Assembly (NCBI GenBank): GCA_031835245.1
Contig: JAVKOQ010000056.1
Location: 62,001 to 126,000, forward strand
Direction of reading: 5' to 3'
Length of the DNA: 64,000 nucleotides
Origin: Balamuthia mandrillaris
Lineage: Eukaryota > Discosea > Longamoebia > Balamuthiidae
In this document: positions 11,123 to 20,641 of the stretch, piece by piece
Layout of the letters: each line of letters opens with the position of its first letter
Position numbering within the stretch: position 1 is the first letter of the stretch
Position numbers and translations under genes: made by a program
The notes under the pieces: generated by a model
What the model saw: only the letters and a program-made list of their open reading frames with translations
Told to the model about the DNA's origin: nothing
Database searches by the model: none

Positions 11123-12199
11123 ATGGCTGCCAGCATCACAACTTTCTTGGATGGACTGACCTCGGCGCATGGGCTTGGCGCTGGTGACTCCTTCTACCTG
11201 GCCAACTTTCTGCCACAAGGGGAGCAACCGGAGTGGTTCGCTCGGCTGCAGGACGAGATAGAGTTCCTGCCCAGGCATGTCCTCACCTTTCGCATCTACG
11301 GAAGGACCATGCAACTCCCTCGCGACAAACAGTTCTTCGGGGACCTCATCAAACTTTCCAACAACAACAGCCACAACGACAGTGACAAGAAGAAGAAGGA
11401 GAAGAAGAAGAAGAAGAAGAACAAAAAGGATGATGGGGAAAAGGAAGAGAAGGAGGAGGAGCAGTACTATCATCCTTTGTATCGCTATGGAGGAGACTAC
11501 TACCCGCCAGTGCATTCGTGGACACCAGGGCTGGCCCGGTTGAGGGACAAGGTCTTGAAGAAGACAGGGCAAAGGTGCAACCACTGTGTGGTCAACAGGT
11601 ACTTGAATGGCAACGATCACATTGGGTTGCATAGGGACAAGGTCCGAGACTTTGTGGAGGACAGCTGCGTCATGACCGTTTCTCTGGGGGCAGCTCGTTT
11701 GTTCAGGTTGAAGCAGGATCGCCCTCTGGGGAAGGAGGAGGAAGACCAAGGACTGAAGCAGGTGGACATCATACTGCAGCCGGGATCGTTATTTTGCTTA
11801 GGACCAAAGACCAACGCCACGTTCAAGCACAGCATCGTCAAGAGGTCGGTGGCCGAGGTGCCTGACACCAGGATAAGCATCACGCTGAGGAGCATCAAGA
11901 CGATGTACATGCCGGACAAGGAGGGAGAGAAGGGGCGCATCTTCGAGTCGGAGAGCGAGCTGCTGCGGAGCGTAAACAAAGGAAAGCGAGTGGAGGAAGA
12001 GAGAACGAACAAAGAGAAGAAAGTGGAGGAATGTGAAGAAGAGGAAGAGGAAGAAGAGGAGAAGCACAAAACAAAGGGCGAGAGCAAGCAAAACAAGGAC
12101 GCAAAGAGAAAGTGGAATAAAGACAAAGAGCAAGCAAAGAGCAAAGCCAGCGCTACTGTAAAGTCAGAAAAGAAGAAGAGAAGAAAAGAGGCTGTGTGA
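11123..12199 (+). CDS. AlkB-like 2-oxoglutarate/Fe(II) dioxygenase
   Basis: 358 residues from the ATG at 11123. The double-stranded beta-helix core carries the metal triad: H and D in NDHIGLHRDK, and the distal H in FKHSIVKR. The 2-oxoglutarate-binding arginine pair is in TRISITLRSI. The substrate-side motif VNRYLNGNDHIGLHRD and the N-terminal FLPRHVLTFRIYGRTMQLPR resemble ALKBH2/3 proteins, which remove methyl groups from 1-methyladenine and 3-methylcytosine in DNA or RNA. The unusual parts are a Lys/Glu-rich insertion between the N-terminal strands and the core (about residues 88-113) and a Lys/Glu-rich tail after residue 275, which could give nucleolar or nucleic-acid binding. The frame is open upstream to 11045, so a slightly earlier start cannot be excluded. 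Substrate (DNA or RNA) cannot be told from sequence. Confidence 0.88.
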   Translation: MAASITTFLDGLTSAHGLGAGDSFYLANFLPQGEQPEWFARLQDEIEFLPRHVLTFRIYGRTMQLPRDKQFFGDLIKLSNNNSHNDSDKKKKEKKKKKKNKKDDGEKEEKEEEQYYHPLYRYGGDYYPPVHSWTPGLARLRDKVLKKTGQRCNHCVVNRYLNGNDHIGLHRDKVRDFVEDSCVMTVSLGAARLFRLKQDRPLGKEEEDQGLKQVDIILQPGSLFCLGPKTNATFKHSIVKRSVAEVPDTRISITLRSIKTMYMPDKEGEKGRIFESESELLRSVNKGKRVEEERTNKEKKVEECEEEEEEEEEKHKTKGESKQNKDAKRKWNKDKEQAKSKASATVKSEKKKRRKEAV

Positions 12200-12784
12200 A
12201 AGAGCTAGAGGCATCATACCAGGCAAGAATGCAAAATATGACAATCATCAAAAGAATATTATGAAATTCAAAATATCCAAAGCATCCAAAGCATGAAAAA
12301 AATGGTACTTATGGAAATTATTTGAAATATGATAATAAGAATTTTAAATATTCGAACCATCCAAAGCATCCGAAGCATGAAAAATATGGGAATAATGGAA
12401 AGCATTTGAAAAATGAGGAGAAACTCGAAACAGAAAGAAAGTAAAACCGACGTAGAAGCCACAGAAGAAGCCACAAACAACCGGCAGAATTATCACTCCT
12501 CCCCTTCCTCCCCCTTCCTCTCTTCCTCTTGCTCTTCCTCGCAAGCAGCGAATAGTTCGTTGTTTTTTTTTTTTTCTCTCTCTCCCTCTCTCTCTCTCTC
12601 TCCACTATCAGGAAACAGTACCACACTTTTTCGTCTGAGATCAGATTTTAGAGATTTTTGAAGGAGAGAAAAAGAAAGTATTTGGTTGGGTTGGGTGTGA
12701 TCGTCCTCAAATCGTTTTTTAACTTTGGGAAGAAGATCAAGCAAAAAAAAAAAAAAGAAGGCCCGAAGAAGGAAACACAAAAAA
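12200..12784. other. Spacer with diverged tandem duplication
   Basis: 585 bases. From about 12257 to 12415 a unit of about 90 bases is present twice, with the shared core CCAAAGCATCC then GAAGCATGAAAAA. A CT run (12581-12602) and A/T runs lie closer to the RhoGAP start. No coding exon was seen. Confidence 0.55.
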
Positions 12785-14751
12785 ATGGGGCTCAATAGTA
12801 AGATGAAGAAAATGAAGAGAAAGAAAGCCTCGTCAGCTTCGTTTCAGAGGCTCAGCCCTGAGCTTCCCCCGTTGGTAGTTGATTGCATTGCTTGGTTGCG
12901 TGCTCACGACGGTTCGTTTTTTTTTTTTTTACGCATTTGTTTTGACCTTTCGCTTTGTTGTTGGCTTTTGGTTTGCGTTATGTCTGTTAGTTCTTGCTCT
13001 TGTTCTTCTTCTTCTCCTTGTCCTTCTTGTCCTTGTTCTTCGTCTTCTTCTCCTTGTTCGTCGTGTCTTCAGCCCCAATAACAACAAAAATAATGCAAAT
13101 AAAACAAACAGCCGTAAACTCAGAGGGTCTGTTTCGAGTATCGGGCAGCATAGAGGACGTCAACCTCATCAAAGCAAAGTACGACAAAGGCAAGAAGGCG
13201 GTCGACCTCGAAAAGTTGGCTGCTGGCCGGGAGCACGTTGTGGCTGGCGTCCTCAAGAAGTTTCTTCGCGGTATGAAGACCTTCGACTAATCTTTTCTTT
13301 GCCTGCTCTCTCTCTCTCTCTCTCTCTCATGTCTCTTCTCGGTTATCTTTCGTTCTTTTTTTTTTTTGACCTTTTACTCATGTATGATACAGAACTTCCC
13401 ATTCCGCTGCTCACGTTTGAATTGTACCCATGCTTTCTTGCCGTTATGTGTTCGTGTTCTCTCTTTTCATCCCTGCTCCTCTTTTCTTTCCGATTTCCTC
13501 ATAACTGCTCCATTGAAACTCCAACAACAGCAATACAAAAGGAAGAAGATAGGTTGGACCCGATTAGAACGGTTATAAAGCTGCTGCCGCCAGGCAACCA
13601 ACGCCTCTTGGACGTGCTGATGCGTTTTCTCAGAGAAGTTGCAGACCACTGCAGCGTCAACCAAATGCACTCGTCCAACTTGGCAATCGTCTTTGCTCCC
13701 TCTATTCTTCGCGATCAGAACGCTGATCTCATTGCGCAGCTATCGCAAGGTGGAGCTGCTGCTGCCATTGTGCAACTGCTGATTGACCACTATGACTACT
13801 TATTCGTATGTCTTTTCTCGCTTCTCCTTTAGATGCATTGGTCGCTTGTATCTTAATGTTAGTGCTTTTTTTTTTCGGCAGAAACCTGAAACCAAAGAAG
13901 AGACAGAAAGGAGGAAGAATTGCTTGCTGCAGAACGAGGATCCCCGCATGAATGCCTTTTATCAGACTCTTAAAAAGGGAACAATCCGTCTGGCCTCTTC
14001 CCTCCTTTTGGAAGCTGCGCAAAAAGCAGAACTGGAATCTATAGAGGAGGAAGAGGGAGCAAACTTCGAAAAGAAAGAAGAAGAGGAAGAAGAAGACCCA
14101 GAACAAGCAAATACCTTCATGAGAGATTCTCAAGAGCTTACTTATGTAGTTGGAGTAGTAGATGATGCAAACAGCACGCCTTCCTCTCAACTGTATTCTT
14201 CCGTGTCTGACGTCTCTACCACCATCCCTTTCTTTTCTCCTTCCTCCTTTTCTCCTTCTTCTGCTTCCAAAAAACAGCCACCAGCACCTTCTTGGGAGAG
14301 CCCAAGCTTTTACATGCCACCAGCACCTTCGGTAGCAGCTGCCAATCCAAAACCTTCAACTTCAACATCAACGCATAGTGAAGGGAACATGTTGGTTGGA
14401 GCAAAGAATCCTCGTGAGACAACGAAGCAAAAGGATGAAACAACTGAGAAGAAAGCTTCCAGAGATAACCATGAGGAAAAAAGAAACGACAGGGGAAAGA
14501 GAGATGCCGAACGACTGGAGAAGAGACAACCCACTGGTGGAGCTTTGAGCGGTAAAACAAATCTTAAAGAGAGAAAACGGCCTAGTAACAAGGAAACGCC
14601 ATCTTCTTCATCAGCAACGACAGCAGCTGTATTGGTTGATACTCAAGATAGCAGAGGCAGAAAACCTCCATCGCGCCATCGCCGCAGCGCTTCCGCTGTT
14701 TCTTTATCTCTTCCCATCGTGCCTTCTCCTTCTTCTTCTTCCTCTTCTTCT

Positions 14752-14783
<32 letters not shown>

Positions 14784-14788
14784 TTCTT

Positions 14789-14819
<31 letters not shown>

Positions 14820-15711
14820 TTCTTCATCTTCTTCTTCTTCTTCTTCTTCTTCTTCTTCTTCTTCTTCTTCTTCGTCTTCTGCAGCTTCCTCTTCTTCCTC
14901 TGTTTCAGTTTCGTTACTCAAAGATCATAACGACAACTCCCAGGGACTGTTGGTAGAAAGTCGGCAACGCAATGCCACGATTTCTACTGCTCTTTCCTCC
15001 TCTGGAAGTTCAACATCCACAAAAATAACGACTCTTGCATCTCCTGCTTCCTCTGCCAATGTGCCAAAAATTCGAGCCAAAGCAGCTGATGGTAATGCCC
15101 TGTTGGGAAGAGAACTTCGAGTCAACAAACGTTTTGCTCAACTGACTCATAGTTTACTTTTGGATGAGGATGAAGAAGAAGAACCCCAACAACCAAAAGA
15201 CAAGCGTGCGGTTGTTGCTGATGAAGAGAATGGTAAAGGAGATGATGAAGACGAAGAAGATAAAGAGCTTTTGAGAATGGGCTCAAACAAACCTGCAATC
15301 GTCATTCGTGCAGCACATAACAGTAATGAAAGCATCAACAAAAGTGCAAGTGGAGCGTTCAGCTCTTTGGAAGATTCTCGACTTGATGAGGAAGACTTTG
15401 AAGAACGTGATGACGATGATGACGAAGAGACGGGAGAAAACGAGAAAGAAGAAAGAGAAAAATGGGTACAAAATATGGTGGAAGGCAACCTCGGCTTCTT
15501 CGAAGATTACGTTAAAACGAGACAAAGAAATCCACGACGAAGAATCAAAGAGCGCAAGAACAATGACGGTGATGAGGATGAGACTGGCTCTGGAAGACAA
15601 CGTCGAGAGCGACGAAATGTTATCCGCGAGAAACAATATCACATTAAGCAGGAAGGAGATGGCGACCGCCTTGGAATTCGACCCAAAATTGTGCTGCGCA
15701 ACAAAGATTAA
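12785..15711 (+). CDS. RhoGAP-domain protein with long poly-serine tract
   Basis: Exons 12785-12911, 13112-13270, 13393-13449, 13531-13805 and 13882-15711 join in phase. The first four encode a RhoGAP domain near the N-terminus: EGLFRVSGS carries the arginine finger, then VVAGVLKKFLRELPIPLLTF, HSSNLAIVFAPS and a final helix. It should speed GTP hydrolysis on Rho/Rac/Cdc42-type GTPases. The last exon is a low-complexity tail with Pro/Ser, Lys/Glu and acidic parts and a tract of about 60 serines encoded by TCT/TTC runs (14716-14896). A basic leader (MGLNSKMKKMKRKK) precedes the domain. The start was set at the first ATG; the frame is open further upstream without one. The tail could be a phosphorylation platform (inference). 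Confidence 0.88.
14716..14896 (+). repeat. TCT/TTC repeat coding for poly-serine
   Basis: Near-perfect TTC trinucleotides with occasional TCA, TCG and TAT encode a serine run in the RhoGAP tail. The opposite frames give poly-Lys or poly-Leu shadow ORFs that are not genes. Confidence 0.95.
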
Positions 15712-15874
15712 CTTCTCTATTTCTTTGGATTATTTCTCTGTCTTCGCTGCTGCTCTTCTTCGTTCCTCTTCCTACTCTCCTCTCTTCTCCTCTCAACGTG
15801 AGTACCAAAAGAAGAGTCCTTTCCTGCTCTTTTCTTAATACTAACAGAGGTTGTTTAAAAAATACAATTTGCTC

Positions 15875-16478
15875 TCACTTGCCGAATAAGGCGTCACGAT
15901 GTTGCTTGAGATACGCAGCCACGGCAGCAGGCACGACGCTCTCCTCCGCCTCCTCTCCCGCTTTTATCTTTTTCCTCAGCTGTACCGCCACTCCATCCAA
16001 TCCATCCTCGATGTCTCCTCCTTCCTCCATCGTTCCACTTGCCACCAAGTGAAACAACGCACTCAACCTTCCGCTCACTTCTCCTTCCACCACCAACCTG
16101 GTTTCTTCTTCCTCCTCCTCCTCTTCCTCTCCCTCATCTTCTCCCTCTGCTTTCTCTTTTGTTGGAACACGAGTTTTGATCTGCGCCTTTTTGCCGAGAA
16201 TCGCCTCACGGAGAGAGTCAACATGAGCGGAGCGAGCCACCGCTATCACCTCCAAAGAGGTCTGTGCGAAGAGATTGTACTGAGCGGCATGTTCGGCGCT
16301 GCAAACGAAAATGGGAAAGAGATTGGCGGAAGAGGAGGAGTTTTGTTCGATGTAGGCGGCGATGTGGTTGAGGAGCATCGTGGGGGAGCTCCAGCCGCGA
16401 TGACCCGACTCCCAGTCGCTTACATCTAACCAGTCTGAGTCTTGTACAGCTATTTTACACATTTCAATCCTTTTGTTT

Positions 16479-16518
<40 letters not shown>

Positions 16519-17082
16519 CAAAGAAGGTCGAAAAGGTGTTATGAGAAAAAGCAAAAACATAAAAAAAAAAAACAAACCAATACCAAAAAAGATCTCAAAC
16601 CTATGTTTTGCTTCGATCCAGTCGCCCTGAAGTTTTCCTTTAACGCTGCGGTCGTCAGAGGGAGAGAGGTAACCCGCCACAACCTTGCTCTTCCCGTCGC
16701 TCTCGCAGTACTTCTTGGCGTCCTCTAGCAGCTGGAGGTGCGACTTGTGGATGGGAGAGAAGGCGCCAGAGCTGACTAGCACCACCATGCGTTGCTCCTC
16801 GGAGGGAGAGGAGGCCAGAAAGGCATTCACATTTTTCAACGCCTTGTCCAACGGCACCTCCAGTTTGCTCTTCGGCACTTTCCACTTTACCTGCCCTATT
16901 GTATACCGTAGATTAGAAAAACCTTCTGCAAGAGAGAAGAGGCGAGGAGAAGAAAAAGAAACAAAAAGACGAGAAGACGAGAAGAAATAAAAAGGAGAGA
17001 GGAACAGAACGAGGGAAAAAAAGAAAAGAAAGGTACTCTGAATGGCCCACGGGCCTTCCGGTTGTGGCGGAGCGTCCGTCAT
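15875..17082 (-). CDS. NMNAT-like nucleotidyltransferase
   Basis: Exons 17037-17082, 16601-16925 and 15875-16469 join in phase. The fold is that of nicotinamide mononucleotide adenylyltransferase: GAFSPIHKSHLQLLEDAKKY gives the nucleotide-binding HxxH, GYLSPSDD follows the metal-free loop, AKHRIEMCKIAVQDSDWLDV matches the HRxxMxxLA...SxWxxV block, then WES at the strand end. The C-terminus VPAAVAAYLKQHRDALF resembles the last helix. These enzymes make NAD from NMN and ATP. The usual ISSTxxR signature near the C-terminus is not recognisable, and an acidic low-complexity insert sits near residues 200-230 instead. The enzyme may be divergent or use another substrate. The convergent RhoGAP gene ends 163 bases away. 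Confidence 0.7.
16481..16516 (-). repeat. (GA)n microsatellite in NMNAT-like intron 2
   Basis: About 18 GA units lie immediately upstream (sense direction) of the 3' splice site of intron 2, forming a CT-rich polypyrimidine tract on the sense strand. Confidence 0.9.
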
Positions 17083-17576
17083 GGCTTTTGCGTTTACTTT
17101 TGTGCTCGAAGAAGGCAACACAAAAAAGTCGGGCTTTCTTCTATTTTGGGCGAAGTACTCTATAGTGTAATTAAGTGATTGCTTGCGTCACCCATTCATC
17201 CTCATTGGCTGTTGAAATAACTTCACGTGCGCTGGTAGCCTCTTCTTCCTTCTTCAGAGGAGAAGAAGGAGAAGGAGAAGGAGAAGGAGAAGGAGAAGGA
17301 GAAGGAGAAGGAGAAGGAGAAGGAGAAGGAGAAGGAGAAGCAGAAGCAGAAGGAGAAGGAGAAGCAGAAGCAGAAGCAGAAGCAGAAGCAGAAGCAGAAG
17401 CAGAAGCAGAAGCAGAAGCAGAAGCATAAAGCATAAAGCATAAAGCATAAAGCATAAAGCATAAAGCATAAAGCATAAAGAGAAGGGGTAACAAGGAAAG
17501 CAGAAAACAAGAACAAGAAGAATAACCAATTGCATTCTTTGATTAGGATAGCAACACCAACTCGCAGCACACAGAA
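17083..17576. other. Spacer with compound repeat (NMNAT promoter / DUF4286 3' side)
   Basis: 494 bases, about half taken by the repeat at 17260-17482. The remainder is A/T-rich flank. The long frames through the repeat are simple-sequence artefacts. Confidence 0.6.
17260..17482. repeat. GGAGAA, GCAGAA and ATAAAGC repeat blocks in series
   Basis: Three repeat arrays follow one another without a break: GAGAAG hexamers (about 13), GCAGAA-type units (about 14), then about eight copies of the heptamer ATAAAGC. The order suggests stepwise change of unit. Confidence 0.9.
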
Positions 17577-18218
17577 TTAATGCACATATCCAAAGACGGA
17601 CTGCTGAGGGAGAGCCTTTGCCCTCTCCGTCACCAGCAGGATACGCCTCGTTGCGCTGAACTTGTCTCCAAACCTGTTGTGTGATGATAGGAATAATAAT
17701 GGTATACCTATATCAGTGGCAAGATCAAAAAGAAACGAGCGGCCAAGAGGGGGGAAAGGGCGCCTGAAAAAAAGAAAGAAAACGACAAGAAGGAAAGAAA
17801 GGCAACAGAACATACGCATGAAGAAAGAAAGGAAATGCAAAAATAAAAAGACAGGAAAAAAAAAAAGAAAGCAAGTGCATACATGTCGAGGCCTTGCTGG
17901 CGCAAGGCAGGGGCATGTTGGTCAAAGTACTCTTGCAGGGCCTCACGAGAGCTCACACGGTATTGCACCACGAAAGAGCTTCGCTCAGCCGCCTCTGTAG
18001 TCTCCTCCTGGAAGAGCTCAGCTCCCTCAAAGCCTTTGCAAGCAATCACCTGTTCCATATGTCCCTTTTGTTTTTTTTTTTTTAAATTTGATAAGAAAAC
18101 GAATGATGCAGTTGTGTTTTTCTTTACTTACAGACAGCCATTCCAAGAAGTTAGGAACGATATCCTTGTTGACAGAGAGGTTTACTTCATAGACTACTTT
18201 ACCACTCGGCCTCTCCAT
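17577..18218 (-). CDS. DUF4286 family protein
   Basis: Exons 18132-18218, 17883-18049 and 17577-17673 join in phase to about 116 residues. The N-terminus GKVVYEVNLSVNKDIVPNFL with EWL, the middle FVVQYRVSSREALQEYFDQHA and FGDKFSATRRIL near the end match the DUF4286 family, a small ferredoxin-like alpha/beta domain of unknown role found in bacteria and many protists. No signal peptide, membrane segment or catalytic residue is visible. The gene is divergent from the four-TM gene, with 257 bases between starts. Confidence 0.75.
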
Positions 18219-18475
18219 CTTGTTTTTTTTTGTGTTTTCTCCTTTTTTTTTTTTTGTCTGCCGTTTTCTGTGACGACATGGGAAAGTGAAGACGGTAAAT
18301 CATGTCGTCACGGTGTTCACTGATTGGTGCCGGTGTTCACTGATTCGTGCCACAATTGCGCTGAATTGGTGCTACACTTGACTTCCTCTGCAATGTATCA
18401 TGTCTTCTCTCGCGTCTAGAAGGGTCTCTCTCCTATCCTTTTATATAAAAGCAAAAAAAGAAAGCAGAAGAAAGG
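18219..18475. promoter_or_regulatory. Bidirectional promoter with inverted repeat, tandem repeat and TATA box
   Basis: Between the starts of the DUF4286 (-) and four-TM (+) genes lie a perfect 11-base inverted repeat GTGACGACATG/CATGTCGTCAC (18270-18280 and 18301-18311), two copies of a 20-base tandem unit CGGTGTTCACTGATTGGTGC (about 18310-18350, one mismatch) and a TATA-like TTTATATAAAA near 18440, about 35 bases before the plus-strand ATG. Confidence 0.6.
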
Positions 18476-19256
18476 ATGGCGAACAATAACAACAAAACTC
18501 TTAGCGAGAAGGTAGTTGCAGTCGCTCATGTCATTTTCTTCCTGGAGGGTGTTCTAAGCTTCACCACCGGCCTCATGCTCATGTTCTGCCCTTCATGGGT
18601 CATGGAACAACAAGGCTTTGATTGGCGCGTTTGTTCTTCTTCATCTTCTTGTTCTTCTTCCTCTTCCAAGTTTTTCTCATCTTCCTCTTTTTTTTTTTGT
18701 GAACGTGACTCTTCGTTCCTCCTTGGCCTCTGTTTTTTTTTTTGTTCCAAAACAGAACCCGCTGGCCGCGGACAACCTGGCCCAATTCGGCGCGGTGGTG
18801 GTGCTGATGGGGTACATGGGGCTGCGCGCCCCCGTCCACCCGCGCGTCATCGAGGCCCTCCTCCTCGGCGACCTCCTCTGGGTCTATGTCTTTGCGCGCA
18901 TGCTCTGCACCCACCTCTGGGACGCGACCGTCCGGTGGACCCTGGCCGCCCATTTCAGCCTTTGGATCACCGTCTTTTTGGCCGTGGCGCGCACCCTCTA
19001 CTTGCTCTGCTACCAGGAGCAGCGGCACCCGCACCCGCAGCAAGCAAGCATGACTGAGACCACAAACACCACCAAACACAACAACAACGACCAGCAAAGA
19101 GAGGACAAGGAGGGAGAAGCAGGTAGCACGGCTCAACAGTTGGAGGAAGGGAGGGAGGCCATGGCGTTCTCTTCGCTGCTGCAAGTAGGAGACTGCTCTC
19201 TGCTACCCTTTTGTATTTTTCTCGATTTGATGGGGGTTGTCCATGTATTTTTTTAA
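18476..19256 (+). CDS. Four-transmembrane protein of unknown function
   Basis: Exons 18476-18628 and 18756-19256 join at phase 0. The product has four hydrophobic segments: AHVIFFLEGVLSFTTGLMLM, then AQFGAVVVLMGYMGL, LLLGDLLWVYVFARML and FSLWITVFLAVARTLYLL, followed by a hydrophilic Asn/Gln-rich tail. It looks like a small polytopic membrane protein of the kind often annotated only as hypothetical; I do not recognise the family. Exon 2 begins with unusually GC-rich codons. Its stop lies only 26 bases from the stop of the convergent BAP31 gene, so the two 3' UTRs must overlap. Confidence 0.75.
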
Positions 19257-19282
19257 ACAAAAGGCTTTGTGTGGTTATTATT

Positions 19283-19800
19283 CTACTTGCTCTTCTTGGT
19301 TTCGGCGGCCAGCTTGCCTTCCTTCTGGTTGAGCTCTCTCAGGCTGTGCAGCTCCTCGTTTTGGCGGACGAGGTCCAGGTTGTGCTTGGCCAGGTGCTGG
19401 CAGCGGAGGAGGATGGCCAACAGGGTCCACGTGTAGGCCACGATGTAGAAGTTCCGCTCCGCCCGCCACTTGCGGTTGTGGATGATCTCTTTGTTGAGGC
19501 TGGTCACTTCATCTGGTACGGTTTCTTGTTTGGCCCTCATTTCCATGGTTTCATCTGTGAAAAGCAAAGAGGTGAGAAAAAAAAACAGTGTAATCTGGGT
19601 GAGAGTGAGAAAGAAAGGAGGGTGTTATTACTTCCAAGCACAGCGCTGACGACTGCAAAAATGACCCATAGCGGCTTCTTGATGCGATCAATGCCAATGA
19701 TGACGGCCTTGGTCAGGATGACGGGCAAGGGCAGCAGAAGGATGCTCAAGAGCAGGATTTCCGACACCAACAAAAAAATCATCAACACCCAGAAAAACAT
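19283..19800 (-). CDS. BAP29/BAP31-like ER membrane protein
   Basis: Exons 19632-19800 and 19283-19554 join in phase to 146 residues. There are three hydrophobic segments (an N-terminal VLMIFLLVSEILLLSILLL, a second with KPLWVIFAVVSAVLG, and NFYIVAYTWTLLAILL). KWRAERNFYI followed by HLAKHNLDLVRQNEEL matches the BAP31/Yet family region after TM2. BAP31 is an ER cargo receptor and chaperone. The C-terminus ends KKSK, a dilysine KKxx ER-retrieval signal as in BAP31 (KKEE). The coiled-coil tail of animal BAP31 is absent, as in shorter protist/yeast forms. Four TGACGTGT boxes lie about 230-290 bases upstream of the ATG. Confidence 0.82.
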
Positions 19801-20032
19801 TTTTGTTTTTGTTCTGCTCCCAAAAATCTTTTTAAAAAAAAAAAAAACAAACAATTTATAAACTCTTTTTTGTTATATAGTAGGGTTTCCTCCTTTTTGC
19901 TCGCACTGCGCAAGACACTGGTAAAAGGGGGAGGAGGACCACTCACTCGTTACGTTTTCTCGCTACTCAAATATTTACCAGTTTGCCGTGGGTTTTCTCT
20001 GCCGCGCTGCCTTCTTTCTGCGGCTTTCAACA

Positions 20033-20087
20033 CACGTCACGCTCCCACAGTACACGTCACTACGCACACGTCACAAAGTACACGTCA
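20033..20087 (-). promoter_or_regulatory. Four TGACGTGT boxes, UPRE/bZIP-like cluster
   Basis: CACGTCA occurs at 20033, 20053, 20067 and 20081, all in the same orientation, each extended to ACACGTCAC. Read toward BAP31 these are TGACGTGT, close to the XBP1/ATF6 unfolded-protein-response element TGACGTG(G/A) of animals. The spacing is 20, 14 and 14 bases. Confidence 0.6.
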
Positions 20088-20609
20088 CGGCGGCGGTCAT
20101 TCTTTTCTTTTTCCCCTCTTTTTATTTTTTTTAGTCTTTTTGTCTTTTTTTTTTTTTCTCTCTTTCGCGTAGCACAGCTAGTTACACTCCACTTGGTAGT
20201 GCTCGTTTCACTTTCCGCACTACGTCGCCCCTGAAAAACGCGGGAGGGAACAGCACACCCCAGCACCGTTTCTGTGCGGAAGGGGAACAACCCCAACCAG
20301 CACCGCGAAAATTTAAAATCTCCTCAGCACCGACCAAAAAAACCGAGCTAGAGAGAATCTAAAATCTTCATTTGATGAGGCTAGTTTGCCACGAAAGAAA
20401 CCAAACCCCTAAAAACGCGGGAGGGAACTGTTTTTTGATCGGCCCTGAGCAGATTTTAAATTTTTACTGGATGTGGGTAGTTGGGCCAATCTCTCTGGGC
20501 CCAGCTTCACTTCTTTATTTTAATCTTCACCCTACTCCCCCAAACACACACATTTTACACTCGCTCCACACATTCACTATTTTACAACGGCACGTTAACT
20601 AAAAAGGGC

Positions 20610-20641
20610 TCTGCGAACTTAAACTTCATGGTTCGCAGAGG
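20610..20641. other. Perfect 10-bp stem hairpin
   Basis: CTCTGCGAAC (20610-20619) pairs fully with GTTCGCAGAG (20632-20641) across a 12-base loop. It sits in the non-coding spacer between the BAP31 promoter and the 3' end of the helicase gene. Function is unknown. Confidence 0.6.

Noticed and set aside
14582-14956. Poly-Lys (-) and poly-Leu (+) ORFs
   Set aside because: Shadows of the poly-serine tract of the RhoGAP gene.
17171-17570. Ser/Pro, Leu and Phe/Ser repeat ORFs
   Set aside because: Translations of the GAGAAG/GCAGAA repeat. No non-repetitive coding block is attached.
19211-19861. 216-residue plus-strand ORF over BAP31
   Set aside because: Antisense to two well-supported BAP31 exons.
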